From: CAZEHS01 sp964424355 | GTDB taxonomy: Bacteria; Bacillota; Clostridia; Peptostreptococcales; Acidaminobacteraceae | Direction: 5' to 3' | DNA: 64,000 nt | Assembly (NCBI GenBank): GCA_964424355.1 | Contig: CAYRIO010000010.1 | Span: 1 to 64,000 of the forward strand | Shown: in pieces, positions 57,365 to 64,000 of the stretch | Numbering within the stretch: position 1 is the first letter of the stretch | Layout of the letters: each line of letters starts with the position of its first letter | Translations under genes and position numbers: made by a program | The notes under the pieces: generated by a model | The model's database searches: none | Told to the model about the DNA's origin: nothing | What the model saw: the letters and a program-made list of their open reading frames with translations, nothing else

Positions 57365-57996
57365 CGGAGCCCTCCTGTCAGCTGATGCGAATCCCCCACG
57401 AAATTGAAGGGGCTTGTCATGGTGATCTGAGCCATTTTGGAGGCCATGAAGGCGGTACTGTGCTGCATGTCACTTTCCAGCCACCACGTGATGATTCCCA
57501 CCAGTGCGGCGGTTTCGTAGGTGAGGACGATTTCATCCGGCACCTCAAGGCTATGGTTGATACGGTATTTCAAGGGAGAATCCCGGAAAACGACATTTTT
57601 AAGCAGGGTTTTGAGCTGAGGCCGGAACTGTGTGATATCCCGCGTCACCAGCATGAATTTATAAACGCTGAAATGCTTGCTGACATGATTGAAGATCGTC
57701 TGGAAAAGTTCGACCAACTGCTTCTTATCAAAAGTGGTTTCAGAATCTTCGGCAAGGCAGCTTTCCAGATCACGAACCAGCTCATCGAAGATATCGCTGA
57801 TGCTTTGCTCTAAAAGATGGGACTTGCTGGTATAGTGGAGATAGAACGTTCCACGGTTCAGGGTTGCCCGTTCCGCGATATCCTGAATGGTGATGGATTC
57901 AAAGTTATGGTCGTATAAGAGCGAAAACAGAGCATCTCGGAGCAGCCGGTGGGTTCTTAGAATCCGAGGGTCTGTTTTATGGTCTTTAATCAGCAT
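57361..57996 (-). CDS. TetR-family transcriptional regulator
   Basis: A 211-residue regulator. The N-terminal helix-turn-helix is TRILRTHRLLRDALFSLLYDHNFESITIQDIAERATLNRGTFYLHYTSKSHLLEQ-like (residues 10-65), with the TetR signature GTFYLHY. The C-terminal domain (about 70-211) is helical, resembling the TetR_C_33/‘DhaS-like’ group often found in Firmicutes. Effector unknown. Operon with the RMD1-type gene; likely autoregulates from the 250-bp region upstream shared with deoR. Confidence 0.86.
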   Translation of the reverse strand: MLIKDHKTDPRILRTHRLLRDALFSLLYDHNFESITIQDIAERATLNRGTFYLHYTSKSHLLEQSISDIFDELVRDLESCLAEDSETTFDKKQLVELFQTIFNHVSKHFSVYKFMLVTRDITQFRPQLKTLLKNVVFRDSPLKYRINHSLEVPDEIVLTYETAALVGIITWWLESDMQHSTAFMASKMAQITMTSPFNFVGDSHQLTGGLR

Positions 57997-58199
57997 AGGG
58001 GCGCTCCGGATAGGAAGTTTTAGAATCAGCAGACAGCGATATATAGAAGAGAGGCATCAAAATCACTTTACATGAAATAGCCGTGCCAATCAAGAGGTTT
58101 AGAGGTCCAGGGGCCTATCGGAATCGTAAAAAAAGCAGTGGCTGCCGGATGGTTTCATGGTATCATAAAAAAGCACATAGCGGAACAAAGCGCATGATC

Positions 58200-58221
58200 A
58201 AGCACCCTGAATAGGGTGCTT
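58200..58221 (+). terminator. Small hairpin before the DeoR gene (possible attenuator)
   Basis: 9-bp perfect stem AAGCACCCT/AGGGTGCTT with a 4-nt loop, 27 bp before the start codon. Its T-tract is short, so it may act at the mRNA level or be a weak terminator. Confidence 0.45.
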
Positions 58222-58248
58222 TGAGCCTTGCATGAAGGAGATAATCCC

Positions 58249-59031
58249 ATGTTCAATCAGGAGCGGCAGTCTGAAGTCCTGGATTTGCTTGAAAAGCACG
58301 AACGGGTTGAAGTAGCAGATCTCAGTGTTCTCTTCAAGGTGTCGGTGGATACGATTCGCCGGGATCTGCGGCAAATGGAAAAGGAAGGCCTGCTGCAGCG
58401 GACCCATGGCGGTGCGATTCTGCCCAAGCGTCCCGGCGTTTCTGCCAGCTATACCACCCGCAAAAAGATCCATATCCGTGAAAAATCTGAAATAGCAAGG
58501 ATTGCAGCCTCCTATATCAATGACAATGATACGCTTCTGATCGACGGCTCCACGACCACCGCAGCCATGATCCCTTATTTCGGGCAGTATTCAGGGCTGA
58601 CGGTTTTCACCAACTCCATTTTAATCGGTGCGGAAATCATCAGCGCCTATAAGCATATCAAGGTATTCATCATCGGCGGCCTGCTGCACAATGAGCATGC
58701 CAGCACCATCAGCACGGAGAGCCAGGCTTTCATCCAAAAGCTCTATGTGGACAAGGTGTTTGTGGGTTCCTGCTCCATTTCATCCAAACGGGGGCTCAGC
58801 GCCACCGTCATCGAGGATTCCGAAGTGAAGAAGGCCATGCTGAAGGCGGGCAAGCAGGTGATCATCCTGGCTGACAGCAGCAAGTTTCAGCGGGAATCCC
58901 TGATTCAGATATCCCCGTTGGATCCCGAATACCTGATTATCACCGATACCGGATTTGATGAAGCCCTTGAGAAGCAGTTCGCACCGCTTACAGAGAAGGG
59001 GCTCCGCATTATTGTGGCAGAGCATCAGTAA
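58249..59031 (+). CDS. DeoR-family transcriptional regulator
   Basis: A 260-residue DeoR regulator. Helix-turn-helix: ERQSEVLDLLEKHERVEVADLSVLFKVSVDTIRRDLRQMEKEGLLQRTHGGAI-like region at 4-55 with the DTIRRDL signature. The sugar-phosphate-binding C-terminal domain has LLIDGSTTTAAMIPYF, FTNSILIGAEI, FVGSCSISSKRGLSA and ILADSSKFQRESLIQI. Effectors in this family are sugar phosphates; none is suggested by the neighbours. AAGGAGAT lies 8 nt before ATG 58249. Confidence 0.92.
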   Translation: MFNQERQSEVLDLLEKHERVEVADLSVLFKVSVDTIRRDLRQMEKEGLLQRTHGGAILPKRPGVSASYTTRKKIHIREKSEIARIAASYINDNDTLLIDGSTTTAAMIPYFGQYSGLTVFTNSILIGAEIISAYKHIKVFIIGGLLHNEHASTISTESQAFIQKLYVDKVFVGSCSISSKRGLSATVIEDSEVKKAMLKAGKQVIILADSSKFQRESLIQISPLDPEYLIITDTGFDEALEKQFAPLTEKGLRIIVAEHQ

Positions 59032-59052
59032 CCTTTATTTCAGAAATCAAAG

Positions 59053-59083
59053 CACAGTTTCCTGTCCGGAGACTGTGTTTTTT
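59053..59083 (+). terminator. Terminator after deoR-type gene
   Basis: Stem CACAGTTTCC/GGAGACTGTG with a 5-nt loop followed by TTTTTT, just before the dinB promoter. Confidence 0.85.
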
Positions 59084-59085
59084 CT

Positions 59086-59114
59086 TTGACACACGAACGT
59101 ATGTTTGCTATTCT
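59086..59114 (+). promoter_or_regulatory. dinB promoter with embedded LexA (SOS) box
   Basis: TTGACA (59086-59091), 17-bp spacer, TATTCT (59109-59114). The spacer holds CGAACGTATGTTTG (59094-59107), which fits the Gram-positive LexA box CGAAC-N4-GTTYG. Confidence 0.88.
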
Positions 59115-59130
59115 GGTAACAGGTGATGAC

Positions 59131-60174
59131 ATGTCAGTAATCGTTCATGTGGATTTGGATGCGTTTTACGCTTCCGTCGAACAACTGGATAATCCCGCTC
59201 TCCGGGGAAAACCGGTGATTGTGGGGGGATTGGGAAAACGCAGCGTGGTTGCCACCTGCAGCTATGAGGCCCGCAGATTTGGGGTCCGTTCCGCCATGCC
59301 CGTTTTCAAGGCACAGAAGCTGTGTCCCCAGGGCATTTTTGTTTCAGGAAAATATCGAAGGTACATCGAGATGAGCGGCAAGGTGTTCGCCGTTCTCAAG
59401 CGGTACTCCGATCAGATCGAACCGGTGTCCATTGATGAAGCATTCCTGGATTTCAGCCATTATGAGGATCCTCAGGCAGAAGTGCGCCGGATGAAACAGG
59501 CCGTCAAAGCTGAAACGGGGCTGACCATTTCAGCCGGAATCTCCTACAATAAATTTCTAGCCAAGCTGGCATCGGAATGGAATAAACCCAATGGGTTCTT
59601 TGAAATCCAGCAGAAGGATGTGCCGGATATCCTGAAGCCTCTAAGCATCTCCCAGGTATACGGGTTAGGCGGGCAGAGCGTTGCCCGACTCAACCGCATC
59701 GGCATTTTCACCGTTGAGGACCTGCTGAAATACAGCCGGGAATTCCTATCGACCTATATCGGCGGCTATGGCGGCGAAATATACGATATGATCCGAGGGC
59801 ATGACAGCCGGGAAATTCGCCCCCGACAGACCGCCAAATCCATCGGCAAGGAAACCACCCTCCCAGAGGATACCCTGGATAAGGACTACCTGAGTGATGT
59901 GATCATGCCCTTTTGTCAGGAGATCGAGGCGCGGCTCAGCCGCAGAGATTACCAGGCATTTACGATCACCCTCAAATACAAGACCGCTTCCTTCCAGGGG
60001 CACACCCGGTCGCAAACCATGCATCTTCCGGTTTCCACCGCGGAAGAGATCCACCGGGCAGCAGAAACCCTCCTCAAAGGGGTTACACTCTCAGAACCCG
60101 TTCGGCTGGTCGGTGTCTCAGTTTCCAATTTTCAGTCAAAATCGGAGAGGCAGCTGGATTTTTTCAGTGAATGA
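59131..60174 (+). CDS. dinB: DNA polymerase IV (Y-family)
   Basis: A 347-residue Y-family translesion polymerase. Catalytic carboxylates appear in HVDLDAFYASVEQ (motif I) and SIDEAFLDFS (motif III). ARRFGVRSAMP and AGISYNKFLAKLASEWNKPNG are further family marks. The C-terminal RQLDFFSE contains a beta-clamp-binding QLxFF-type motif. AGGTGAT precedes ATG 59131; the longer frame starts inside the -35 box. SOS-regulated through the LexA box in its promoter. Confidence 0.95.
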   Translation: MSVIVHVDLDAFYASVEQLDNPALRGKPVIVGGLGKRSVVATCSYEARRFGVRSAMPVFKAQKLCPQGIFVSGKYRRYIEMSGKVFAVLKRYSDQIEPVSIDEAFLDFSHYEDPQAEVRRMKQAVKAETGLTISAGISYNKFLAKLASEWNKPNGFFEIQQKDVPDILKPLSISQVYGLGGQSVARLNRIGIFTVEDLLKYSREFLSTYIGGYGGEIYDMIRGHDSREIRPRQTAKSIGKETTLPEDTLDKDYLSDVIMPFCQEIEARLSRRDYQAFTITLKYKTASFQGHTRSQTMHLPVSTAEEIHRAAETLLKGVTLSEPVRLVGVSVSNFQSKSERQLDFFSE

Positions 60175-60319
60175 ACACACGCTCAAGATCAAATCATATT
60201 TTCCATATTCTCCACATGAAAAACCTCTATATTTTAGTTGCAAATAATTACCTTTAATGCTAATGTTTATCTGTCTCTGTCGATTTGACAGAATCAAATG
60301 GATTCTCTTGGAGGGTATG

Positions 60320-62620
60320 ATGAAACGAAATCTTCATTCGGTTCTGATGGGTTTGCTGTGTGTCATCGTATTGGGGTTTGGGTTTTCAGCTTATGCAGAT
60401 GTTTATGTAGATGGCAGAAAACTTCCTGAAGACGTCGGGAAAAATCTTTTCAAGCGGATGAATAACGCGGTGTATGCCTCTGCTGAAGATTTGTCGAAGG
60501 CAATAAATGGGAAATACCAGTGGAGTGACTCAGAGCGCGTGTTGAATATTGAAAAAGGTAATGTTCATGCAACGCTTTCAGTTGGAAATCCTTTGATGAC
60601 AGTGGATCGGGAGAGTGTCTGGTTGAATGATGGATTCGCAGGAATCTGGCCGGTCATTTCCGAAAGACGGGTATATGTTCCACTGGTGCAGGTGCTGGAG
60701 GCATTGGGATATAGCATTGACGAGGCTCCGGGCTCGGGGCGTGTCGATATCAATAGCAAATCTCCCGATTCTGCGAGGCAAAATGTTCCAATGAACACCT
60801 ATCAGGTGACGTATACGGATCCTTCGAATTCCGGTAAGGAACTGTACTTTGGGCTGGATAAAGAGATTTTTCTTGATGTGGACGGACATAAATTCTCCAA
60901 TCAACCGTTGAAGGTGGCATGGAAAGGAATCTTAGCATTTGATCAGGACACGAACAGCTATTTGAGAATTCTTTGTTATGATGGACTGGGTAAGCTGACA
61001 ATCGATGGGGCAGTTGTCTACGAGGGAGCCCAGTATGACGAGATTCCATATCTTTTCATGAAGGGGACTCATACGGTGGAGGCGGAGTTCCTGAACCGCA
61101 GCTTCGGAGGCGGTTTTGCAGTGGAACGCCATGACTTGGATGGTGTCATGGAAACGGGCATAGCGCTGAAAGCTCTTGCGGAAATCAGCCGAGGCGATTG
61201 TGAACTCAGTTTTGCCGGAACCTACGGCGATGGGGAGAACAGTCCGGTTGAAATCATTGTTGGCAAATCAAAAAAGCCAGTTGTTCTTTTGCTGAGTTCA
61301 TACCAATCGGAGACATGGCAGATCAAGAATCCAGCAGGAACAAATATTGCCGCAGTGTTCGTCAGTTCAAGATTGGGTGGTTCTGCGGCAACGGTGGAGT
61401 CTCCGGGTTCTGCTCCGATATATTACTTCAACGGCTTGGTCAATGCGGAGGCAGTTGATCTGAGTTTAACCGAGACGGGTGGACGGTACGATTTTGAAAC
61501 GGCTTTACGGGATCTGATTCTTCAGCTTCAGCGTTATACTGGAAAACGTCTGGATTCCTTTTATGCATGCAACTGGGAGACAAAGTCATTTGAGAGGGTT
61601 CTTCTTGATGACAAAAGGTATGCAGATATCTATGAATCCTATCGGAAGATGGATGCACTGGCTGTTTCCGAAAGAAAATCTGCGTCTTCTGTGCCGAAAC
61701 TACCCTACAGTCAGACCACTGGGCTGTCTGTGGGTGGCGCTGTTCCGACAAATGAGTTCAGGGGTTCCTACTACAATGTAAACAACCCTGGGGTCATTAT
61801 TAAATCTGAGCTGGTTAAAAGTCCGTCGTTGTATGTGGCAAGCAGGTCTGGCATACCGAATACCACCGGTGTAGAGATTCAGAACTTTGGAGGCAGTTGG
61901 GCCGGAAATTTTGTGTTCGACACATCGGGATACCGATCGTTAGATATGTTGCTGGGATCCCAATCCAATGGCGTCGTATGGGTTGACGGAGGTGTTGTGT
62001 ATTCGGGGATCGGGGATGGTAGCATTCCCGTGTACTTTTCTGCTGGAACTCACCGGATTGAAGTTCAGATAGTGAATCACTCGGAATACATAAATTTCTT
62101 CTTTCAAGTGAATCCCATGGAAAAAATATTGACCCCTGAGGAAACTGCTCTGTGGACCAAGGAAGAAAGCCATGTAAGGGGATTGAACTTCCTGGTGAAC
62201 CAACACCAGCCGTGGGACGTATCTCGGGAACAGACCGTTGTTGTTCCCAAAAGTTCGGTTCCGGTGACCCTGTTCCTGAATTCCTACGATCCGATCAATT
62301 GGGTGATTCAAAATCCCAATAACACAATGATTCAAGGGATGTTTTACGGATCGTTTTGTGTGGGGTCAAAGATACGGTTCGAGGGTTCAGAAAATGTGCC
62401 TCCGATGTACCGCTGCACTTTTGCTTCTTATCCAGAGCAGTACAGTTCTGGATTCGGTGAATTGAAGGCTGGTCTAAACCAAATAAGTAGAGGCGTCGAC
62501 ACCTACCATTCCCTGCGGTTTGTCATGGAACATTATGGAATCAATGTGATTGATCGAATCCTGATTCCTCAATCGAAAGATGGTAATGAGCAAAAGATGG
62601 AGCAGGTTATTTTCAATTGA
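60320..62620 (+). CDS. Large exported stalk-domain protein with duplicated beta modules
   Basis: A 766-residue secreted protein. A signal peptide (LHSVLMGLLCVIVLGFGFSAYA) is followed by a copper-amine-oxidase-like stalk module (VYVDGRKLPEDVGKN, VYVPLVQVLEALGYSIDEA). Then two modules repeat: A (PA14/NPCBM-like, YLRILCYDGLGKLTIDGAVVYEG...GTHTVEAEFLN and SLDMLLGSQSNGVVWVDGGVVYSG...GTHRIEVQIVN) and B (KPVVLLLSSYQSETWQIKNPAGTNIAAVF and VPVTLFLNSYDPINWVIQNPNNTMIQGMF), in the order A-B-A-B. Carbohydrate or wall binding is plausible. GGAGGG supports ATG 60320; ATG 60317 is adjacent. Codon usage is AT-richer than in neighbours. Confidence 0.75.
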   Translation: MKRNLHSVLMGLLCVIVLGFGFSAYADVYVDGRKLPEDVGKNLFKRMNNAVYASAEDLSKAINGKYQWSDSERVLNIEKGNVHATLSVGNPLMTVDRESVWLNDGFAGIWPVISERRVYVPLVQVLEALGYSIDEAPGSGRVDINSKSPDSARQNVPMNTYQVTYTDPSNSGKELYFGLDKEIFLDVDGHKFSNQPLKVAWKGILAFDQDTNSYLRILCYDGLGKLTIDGAVVYEGAQYDEIPYLFMKGTHTVEAEFLNRSFGGGFAVERHDLDGVMETGIALKALAEISRGDCELSFAGTYGDGENSPVEIIVGKSKKPVVLLLSSYQSETWQIKNPAGTNIAAVFVSSRLGGSAATVESPGSAPIYYFNGLVNAEAVDLSLTETGGRYDFETALRDLILQLQRYTGKRLDSFYACNWETKSFERVLLDDKRYADIYESYRKMDALAVSERKSASSVPKLPYSQTTGLSVGGAVPTNEFRGSYYNVNNPGVIIKSELVKSPSLYVASRSGIPNTTGVEIQNFGGSWAGNFVFDTSGYRSLDMLLGSQSNGVVWVDGGVVYSGIGDGSIPVYFSAGTHRIEVQIVNHSEYINFFFQVNPMEKILTPEETALWTKEESHVRGLNFLVNQHQPWDVSREQTVVVPKSSVPVTLFLNSYDPINWVIQNPNNTMIQGMFYGSFCVGSKIRFEGSENVPPMYRCTFASYPEQYSSGFGELKAGLNQISRGVDTYHSLRFVMEHYGINVIDRILIPQSKDGNEQKMEQVIFN

Positions 62621-62659
62621 GTTGAGGGTGTTAAAAATCTTGATATGACAGATATCACA

Positions 62660-62692
62660 AGGACTGACGGCAGCGAAAACTGCCGTTTTTTC
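62660..62692 (+). terminator. Terminator of the stalk-module protein gene
   Basis: Stem ACGGCAG/CTGCCGT with a 6-nt loop, followed by TTTTT. Confidence 0.88.
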
Positions 62693-62816
62693 AGTGTTGG
62701 AAGTTACATTCTTTGGCTGGGTTCAGTTCAGATTTGTTGGCCGGATAAACCGCTTGGTTTCCGTGTCCAGATATAGGAGTAGACCCAAAAGCTAAATAAA
62801 CCATTCAACTCAAAAG

Positions 62817-62857
62817 AAAAGCGCCCATTCCGGAGAAATCCAGAATCGGCGCTTTTG
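62817..62857 (-). terminator. Terminator of dapB
   Basis: On the minus strand arms AAAAGCGCC and GGCGCTTTT with inner GATTC/GAATG pairing, followed by CTTTTG, directly after the dapB stop codon. Confidence 0.75.
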
Positions 62858-63658
62858 CTATTTTTTGCTGAATACATCCTCCACACTATAGATCCCTGGC
62901 CCCTTGCCCTCCAAGAACGCCGCACAATCCAGGGCCCCTTCGGCAAAACACCGCCAGTTGTGGGCATGATGGGTAATCTCCATCCGCTCGCCCATGAGGC
63001 CGAAAAGCACGGTGTGAGAGCTGGAGATATCACCGGCCCGTATAGAATGATACCCGAGTTCCCCTGGGGCACGCTGACCGTGGCCCTTGCGACCGAACAC
63101 CGCTGATTTTTCCCAGTCTTGGCCGGTTGCGGCACAGATGGCCTGCCCCAATTCCTTGGCAGTGCCACTGGGGGCATCCAGCTTGTTATGGTCATGCATC
63201 TCAATGATTTCGATATCCGCTCGCCCCTGCAGGCCCGCCGCGGCTTGCTCTAAAAGCTGTTTCATCAGGAAAATCACCCGGGAGGTGTTGGCTGCGGGGA
63301 GCACGGGAACAACCTTGGACGCTTTTATGAAAAGGTATTTGTCGATTTCAGAGAACCCGGTGGTTCCGCAGACCAGGGCCACACTGTGTTTAATGGCCTC
63401 CTCCACGGCAATCCGGGCCACCTCCACCGTCGAAAAATCAATCAGCACATCCGCATGCTCGAGAGCCGCGTCCCAATCATCCGTAATCAGAATCCCTGTG
63501 GGTTTTCCAACGCCGCAAACAAAACCGGCATCCTGCCCGATATAATCCCGCCCTGCCGGCGCAATGACAGAAGTCAGCGTCAAATTAGGCCTGGCGACAA
63601 TTGCCTGGATAATCAAAGCACCCATTTTACCCCGCGGGGCGGTGACTGCGATACGCAT
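62858..63658 (-). CDS. dapB: 4-hydroxy-tetrahydrodipicolinate reductase
   Basis: A 266-residue NAD(P)H reductase of the lysine/diaminopimelate pathway. N-terminal Rossmann segment MRIAVTAPRGKMG; VLIDFSTVEVARIAVEEAI; CGTTGFS; the catalytic region IEIIEMHDHNKLDAPSGTAKELG, where the usual His-His pair of the family reads His-Asp-His; and HSIRAGDISSSHTVLFG. Length is normal. AAAGGAGA lies 7 nt before the ATG. No other lysine gene is adjacent. Ends at its own terminator; divergent from a gene at the right edge. Confidence 0.92.
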   Translation of the reverse strand: MRIAVTAPRGKMGALIIQAIVARPNLTLTSVIAPAGRDYIGQDAGFVCGVGKPTGILITDDWDAALEHADVLIDFSTVEVARIAVEEAIKHSVALVCGTTGFSEIDKYLFIKASKVVPVLPAANTSRVIFLMKQLLEQAAAGLQGRADIEIIEMHDHNKLDAPSGTAKELGQAICAATGQDWEKSAVFGRKGHGQRAPGELGYHSIRAGDISSSHTVLFGLMGERMEITHHAHNWRCFAEGALDCAAFLEGKGPGIYSVEDVFSKK

Positions 63659-63974
63659 AATGATCTCCTTTCGGATAGAGGGGTGTGAACGGACTCGGAT
63701 AATATCTTGAGCATAGCATACCCCATTGTTTTCTACCAGTGGCGGGGTTCAATTAAGAAAAAGCGTTCATGGGAATATTTTTTACAGGAATATCTGTGGA
63801 TTAAATATTTAATATGGCCTGATTCCAACGAATGGGGACATTCGACAAAATTCGACAAATTTTAGTATAAAATATATTGATTGTAAACCATATTGCGAGT
63901 ACTTATACTGTGAATGACATGTTTAGGAACTTGATTATAAATATAGCAATAAATGGTTCAAGGAGGAGCTTCCT
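63659..63974. other. Divergent intergenic region, AT-rich
   Basis: 316 bp between dapB (minus) and a gene start at 63975 (plus). Contains the two Spo0A-type boxes listed separately and a possible TTGATT (63878)-17-TACTTA promoter. No ORF or structured RNA recognised. Confidence 0.45.
63841..63857. promoter_or_regulatory. Tandem Spo0A-type (0A) boxes
   Basis: TTCGACA at 63841-63847 and again at 63851-63857; the complement TGTCGAA is the core of the Spo0A-binding site. The 10-bp spacing puts both on one face of the helix, as expected for a Spo0A dimer. They lie about 120 bp upstream of the gene at 63975. Confidence 0.65.
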
Positions 63975-64000
63975 GTGATTCGACTCAATCTTCTTTTGGC
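63975..64000 (+). CDS. 5' end of a truncated CDS at the window edge
   Basis: GTG start behind a consensus AAGGAGG (8-nt spacing), encoding MIRLNLLL before the window ends. The opening resembles that of PilN-type proteins (MIRINLLP), but eight residues are too few to assign a product. Confidence 0.5.

Noticed and set aside
1..64000. CRISPR arrays, insertion sequences, prophage or integrase genes
   Set aside because: No regularly spaced direct repeats, transposase or phage structural motifs were seen; apart from the 56.35-kb hairpin element the window looks like stable chromosome.

Overview
The window looks like the chromosome of an anaerobic, Gram-positive, probably spore-forming member of the Bacillota (Clostridia-like). 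This rests on: a butyrate-forming 4-hydroxybutyrate operon with a 4-hydroxybutyryl-CoA dehydratase; S-layer-homology and copper-amine-oxidase-like 'stalk' surface proteins; a CGAAC-type LexA box; a CsoR/CopA copper operon; a tandem pair of Spo0A-type boxes at the right edge; strong AGGAGG ribosome-binding sites; and many GTG/TTG starts. GC content is roughly in the mid-50s percent by eye. I see no phage, insertion sequence or CRISPR array. Genus cannot be fixed from the sequence alone.

Layout. 1-5.3 kb: tRNA-Lys and tRNA-Leu, an HD/HD-GYP protein, a glutamine amidotransferase, a DnaJ protein with a degenerate GGDEF domain, an HTH-TPR protein and tRNA-Arg. 5.3-12.3 kb: an Ig-like/S-layer protein, an HD-GYP phosphodiesterase behind a c-di-GMP-I riboswitch, a run of small or uncharacterised genes, an endonuclease III-like glycosylase, a rubredoxin-like protein and a YbaK-type deacylase. 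12.4-21 kb (minus strand): a myo-inositol operon transcribed iolG, sugar ABC transporter (binding protein, ATPase, permease), iolB, iolD, iolE. 21-29 kb (plus strand, divergent): a LacI-family regulator, archaeal-type GAPDH and phosphoglycerate kinase, a split transketolase, then malic enzyme coupled to a LarA-type racemase. 29-35.6 kb: a YcxB-like membrane protein, a GNAT, and a large hybrid kinase with a response regulator-diguanylate cyclase. 35.7-47.9 kb: carbonic anhydrase, copper/cupredoxin proteins, a PAS/GGDEF/HD-GYP protein and the copA-copZ-csoR operon. 48-56.3 kb: a sigma-54-type promoter followed by the 4-hydroxybutyrate to butyryl-CoA operon. 56.3-64 kb: a hairpin repeat, TetR plus an RMD1-family protein, DeoR, SOS-type dinB, a large repeat-built exported protein and dapB.

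How it works together. Inositol is imported by the ABC transporter and processed by IolG, IolE, IolD and IolB. The divergent LacI-controlled genes supply lower-glycolysis and pentose-phosphate enzymes, and the same palindromic operator core (GCAAACGTTTGC) recurs near the copper and 4-hydroxybutyrate promoters. Cyclic-di-GMP signalling is over-represented: two HD-GYP proteins, one GGDEF response regulator, one GGDEF/HD-GYP protein, one degenerate GGDEF with a retained inhibitory-site motif fused to a J-domain, and one riboswitch. Fermentation capacity comes from the crotonyl-CoA/butyryl-CoA branch with electron-transfer flavoprotein.
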